Positions 61,883 through 64,000 of a DNA stretch of 64,000 nt are shown here, piece after piece. The DNA is from Hymenobacter sp. 15J16-1T3B. GTDB taxonomy: Bacteria; Bacteroidota; Bacteroidia; Cytophagales; Hymenobacteraceae. Position 1 is the stretch's first letter; each line of letters starts with the position of its first letter. The DNA lies in contig NZ_JAJFAV010000007.1 of NCBI RefSeq assembly GCF_020711235.1, positions 264,852-328,851 of the forward strand. The letters are read 5' to 3'. A program made the position numbers and the translations under genes. The notes beneath the pieces are model-generated. The model did not search any database and was not told where the DNA came from. It saw only the letters and a list, made by a program, of their open reading frames with translations.

Positions 61883-62437
61883 ATGAAAACTCAACATTTC
61901 GTCGTCAACAGCGCCCAGAGTCACATCAATTGGACGGGCCGCAAAGTAACCGGGGCTCACAACGGCACCATCGACATCAAGGCCGGCTCATTGGTCTTTC
62001 ACGACGACCAACTGGCCGCGGGACGCTTCGTCATCGATACCCGCTCCATCGTCATCCTGGACGTGACCGACCCGGCCACCAACGCCCAGTTTGCCGGCCA
62101 CCTGGCGTCGGATGATTTCTTCAGCTCGGAGCAATACCCGGAGGCCTACTTCGAGATTCGCAGCGTGCAGTCCGGCCCCAACGAAGCCTCCCACATCGAG
62201 GGGGACTTGACCATCAAAGGCATTACCCACCCCGTTGGCTTTGAGGCCCAGGTGGTGCGCGTCGGCAGCAAAGTCGCGGCCGTCGGCAACATCACGGTGG
62301 ACCGGACCAAATACGGGATGAAGTTCCGCTCGGGCAACTTCTTCCAGAACCTGGGCGACACCTTGATCTACAACAACTTCGAGCTGGCCGTCAGCCTCAC
62401 CGCCGAAGCGGTGGCCGTACCCGCCGTGCACGCCTAA
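61883..62437 (+). CDS. YceI family lipid-binding protein
   Basis: 184 residues with the YceI lipocalin-like fold: FVVNSAQSHINWTGRKVTGAHNGTIDIKAGSLVF, the DVTDPATNAQFAGHLASDDFFSSEQYPEAYFEI block, LTIKGITHPVGFEAQV, and DRTKYGMKFRSGNFFQNLGDTLIYNNFEL. No clear signal peptide, so it may be cytoplasmic, unlike E. coli YceI. Such proteins bind isoprenoid or fatty-amide lipids. First gene of an apparent operon with a tautomerase, an SDR and an NTF2-like gene, under the Crp-type palindromes. Confidence 0.92.
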   Translation: MKTQHFVVNSAQSHINWTGRKVTGAHNGTIDIKAGSLVFHDDQLAAGRFVIDTRSIVILDVTDPATNAQFAGHLASDDFFSSEQYPEAYFEIRSVQSGPNEASHIEGDLTIKGITHPVGFEAQVVRVGSKVAAVGNITVDRTKYGMKFRSGNFFQNLGDTLIYNNFELAVSLTAEAVAVPAVHA

Positions 62438-62448
62438 ACCCTACGACC

Positions 62449-62667
62449 ATGCCGTACGTGAAAATCGAAACGACCCGCGAGGGCGTGACGCGGGAGCAAA
62501 AGCAAGCCCTGATTAAGGGCGTCACGGAGCTGCTGGAATCGGTGCTCAATAAGGACCCGCACCTGATCCACGTGGTCATTCAGGAAGTGGAGCTGGACGA
62601 TTGGGGCTACGCCGGCGAGCAAACCTCCGCGTTGCGGGCCCGCGGCATCACGGCCGAAAAACACTAA
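62449..62667 (+). CDS. 4-oxalocrotonate tautomerase-like enzyme
   Basis: 72 residues starting MPYVKIET, so after Met removal Pro is N-terminal, the catalytic base of the family. VTREQKQALIKGVTELLESVLNKDPHLIHVVIQEVELDDWGYAG matches the tautomerase beta-alpha-beta core; Arg and Trp positions fit. It is 11 bp after the yceI-like stop. Length is typical for the small tautomerases (60-75). Confidence 0.9.
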   Translation: MPYVKIETTREGVTREQKQALIKGVTELLESVLNKDPHLIHVVIQEVELDDWGYAGEQTSALRARGITAEKH

Positions 62668-62680
62668 CGCGAGGTCGGCC

Positions 62681-63415
62681 ATGAACACCCTAACCGCCAT
62701 TGTCACCGGCGCTTCGTCGGGCATTGGCAAAGCCATAGCTGCTTACTTCCTCGACCGCGGCGCCAACGTGGTCATCAACTCCGCCACAGCCACCAAGCTG
62801 GAAGAGGCCGCCCGCGAGCTGGGCGGCGGCCCGCGCCTGGCCACCGTCGCGGGCGACGTGAGCGACAAGGCCACCGGCGAACGGCTGGTGCAGACGGCGC
62901 TGGAGCGCTTCGGCTCGGTCGATGTGCTGATCAACAACGCCGGCATCTACGAGAACAAGCCGTTTCTGGAAGTCGACGAAGCCTACCTGGACCGCTTCCT
63001 GCGCACCAACCTCAAGGGCACGTTCTTCACTACCCAGGCCGTGCTGCCGCAGATGATCCGGCAGCGCGACGGCGCCGTGATTAACATCGGCTCGCCGCTG
63101 GTGGGCCACGCGCTGGGCGGCAGCCCCTCCACGGCGCCCATGGCCAGCAAGGGCGCCATCCACGCGCTGACCCTGCAGCTGGCCGCCGAGTTTGGCCCGG
63201 CCAACATCCGCGTCAACACCATTGCCTGCGGCATCATCCGCACGCCCATGCACGGCGACCAAGCCGACGCCGCGGCCGGCCTGCACCTGCTCGGCCGCAT
63301 CGGCGAAGTGGACGAAGTAGCCCAGATGGCCTACACGCTGGCCACCAACCGCTTCGTGACCGGCGCCATCATCAACGTCGACGGCGGCATGGGCGCGGGG
63401 CACCACCTGAGCTAG
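62681..63415 (+). CDS. SDR-family protein lacking the catalytic tyrosine
   Basis: 244 residues. The Rossmann motif TGASSGIGKA, NNAG, and Ser in INIGSPLVGHA are present, but the YxxxK motif reads PMASK: Lys157 is kept and the Tyr position (153) is proline. The rest (GAIHALTLQLAAEFGPANIRVNTIACGIIRTPM, TGAIINVDGGMGAG) is standard. Either activity uses another residue or the protein is non-catalytic. It is 13 bp after the tautomerase gene. Confidence 0.88.
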   Translation: MNTLTAIVTGASSGIGKAIAAYFLDRGANVVINSATATKLEEAARELGGGPRLATVAGDVSDKATGERLVQTALERFGSVDVLINNAGIYENKPFLEVDEAYLDRFLRTNLKGTFFTTQAVLPQMIRQRDGAVINIGSPLVGHALGGSPSTAPMASKGAIHALTLQLAAEFGPANIRVNTIACGIIRTPMHGDQADAAAGLHLLGRIGEVDEVAQMAYTLATNRFVTGAIINVDGGMGAGHHLS

Positions 63416-63484
63416 GCCCGCCTGATTTCCCTACGCTTGGGCGCCCGGCCCCAGTCGGGCACCCAAGCCCAATCAGCCCAACCC

Positions 63485-63865
63485 ATGCAGACGCCGACCG
63501 AGGCCCGCGCGGCCATTGCGCAAGCGCTGAACGACTACTACTTCCCCGGCCTCCGCACCGGCGACGTGGCCCTGCTCGCGCAGGTATTCCACCCCAGCAC
63601 CCAACTGTTCGGCGACATCAACGGCCGGCCCTACGCCAAGATCCTGGCCGAGTACCTCGACGGCGTGGCCCAGCGCGTGAGCCCGGCCGCGTCGGGCCAG
63701 CCCTTCGCGACGGAAATCCAGCACATCGAGGTCATCAACTCCATTGCGGTGGCCCAGGTGCGCGTGCACATGTACGCCTTCCACTACTACGACCTGCTCT
63801 CCTTTCACCTGGTCGACGGCCGCTGGCTGATTACCCACAAGCTGCTGACCCACCGCGACGAGTAG
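63485..63865 (+). CDS. NTF2-like (SnoaL-type) protein
   Basis: 126 residues from the ATG at 63485; a TTG at 63437 is less likely. Cone-shaped NTF2 fold pattern: IAQALNDYYFPGLRTGDVALLAQVFHPSTQLFGDINGRPYAKILAEYLDGVAQRVSP, then EIQHIEVINSIAVAQVRVHMYAFHYYDLLSFHLVDGRWLITHKLLTHR. Resembles putative lumazine-binding or SnoaL-like proteins. It follows the SDR in the same direction. Confidence 0.85.
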   Translation: MQTPTEARAAIAQALNDYYFPGLRTGDVALLAQVFHPSTQLFGDINGRPYAKILAEYLDGVAQRVSPAASGQPFATEIQHIEVINSIAVAQVRVHMYAFHYYDLLSFHLVDGRWLITHKLLTHRDE

Positions 63866-63962
63866 GGCCCGGCGGCTTTACCGGCTCATTTGCCGGCGTG
63901 CGGGCGGGTAACTGCCCGCGCGCGCTTTCCCGCAGCTTCACCCTTTTCCTTCTTACCACGCC

Positions 63963-64000
63963 ATGAGTGCCACTATCACCGCTGCCGCCGTGCAGATTAG
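63963..64000 (+). CDS. Partial gene at the window edge
   Basis: Only twelve codons are visible (MSATITAAAVQI). The start resembles carbon-nitrogen hydrolases (nitrilase superfamily), which often begin with xxAAVQ, but this is too short to be certain. It continues the direction of the yceI operon. Confidence 0.4.
   Translation, partial: MSATITAAAVQI

Overview
The window looks like a chromosomal piece of a high-GC Bacteroidota, most like Hymenobacter or a close relative (Hymenobacteraceae). The grounds are the GC-rich codon use, a porin and an OMP_b-brl_3-type receptor of Bacteroidota type, LytS/LytTR pairs, NarX-type kinase pairs, a secreted 'NVGIGTT' S74-type protein, and promoter-like TTTG/TAnnTTTG elements. 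No rRNA, tRNA, CRISPR array, prophage or intact insertion sequence was recognised.

Layout. 1-2.9 kb: partial lipoprotein, M13 metallopeptidase, MGMT-fold protein. 2.9-5.6 kb: NarX-type kinase, a response regulator with only a receiver domain, and an unknown secreted protein, apparently one operon. 5.9-7.8 kb: two paralogous multi-spanning membrane proteins with a small conserved protein between them. 7.8-9.6 kb: xseA-xseB. 10-17 kb: YciE/YciF ferritin-like protein, then a complete RND efflux operon (adaptor, GNAT, pump, TolC). 17.2-18.9 kb: five very small minus-strand genes of unknown function, two of them paralogues. 19-26 kb: small unknown protein, alpha/beta hydrolase, S74-type surface protein, zinc phospholipase C-like protein, DedA/VTT protein. 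26-33 kb: copper and redox cluster (HMA protein, porin, Csp-like copper store, HMBD lipoprotein, CopA ATPase, cupredoxin, two thioredoxin-like proteins). 33-37 kb: LOG-family protein, PAS-only protein, secreted endonuclease, small lipoproteins. 37-43.7 kb: receptor-lytS-lytT facing away from a second lytS-lytT pair, with a decayed lytT fragment between them. 44-64 kb: stress and detoxification genes (Ohr, DUF1223, TetR/MFS, Crp/Fnr, SDRs, epoxide hydrolase, MBL hydrolase, a DipZ-like redoxin lacking its second cysteine, VOC-peroxiredoxin-flavin reductase operon, sigma-54 activator, YceI-tautomerase-SDR-NTF2 operon).

Themes. Much of the window serves envelope homeostasis, efflux, metal handling and oxidative or electrophile defence. 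Readable regulation includes TetR-type palindromes before tetR and before its MFS pump, Crp-type palindromes before yceI and beside the crp-like gene, and long hairpin terminators between convergent genes. Two of those terminators sit inside related, nested inverted-repeat elements (about 25.86-26.04 and 31.85-32.05 kb), probably a dispersed palindromic repeat family of this genome. The best candidates for undescribed biology are the paired membrane proteins with their small partner, the five-gene small-protein operon, and the kinase/receiver/secreted-protein operon.
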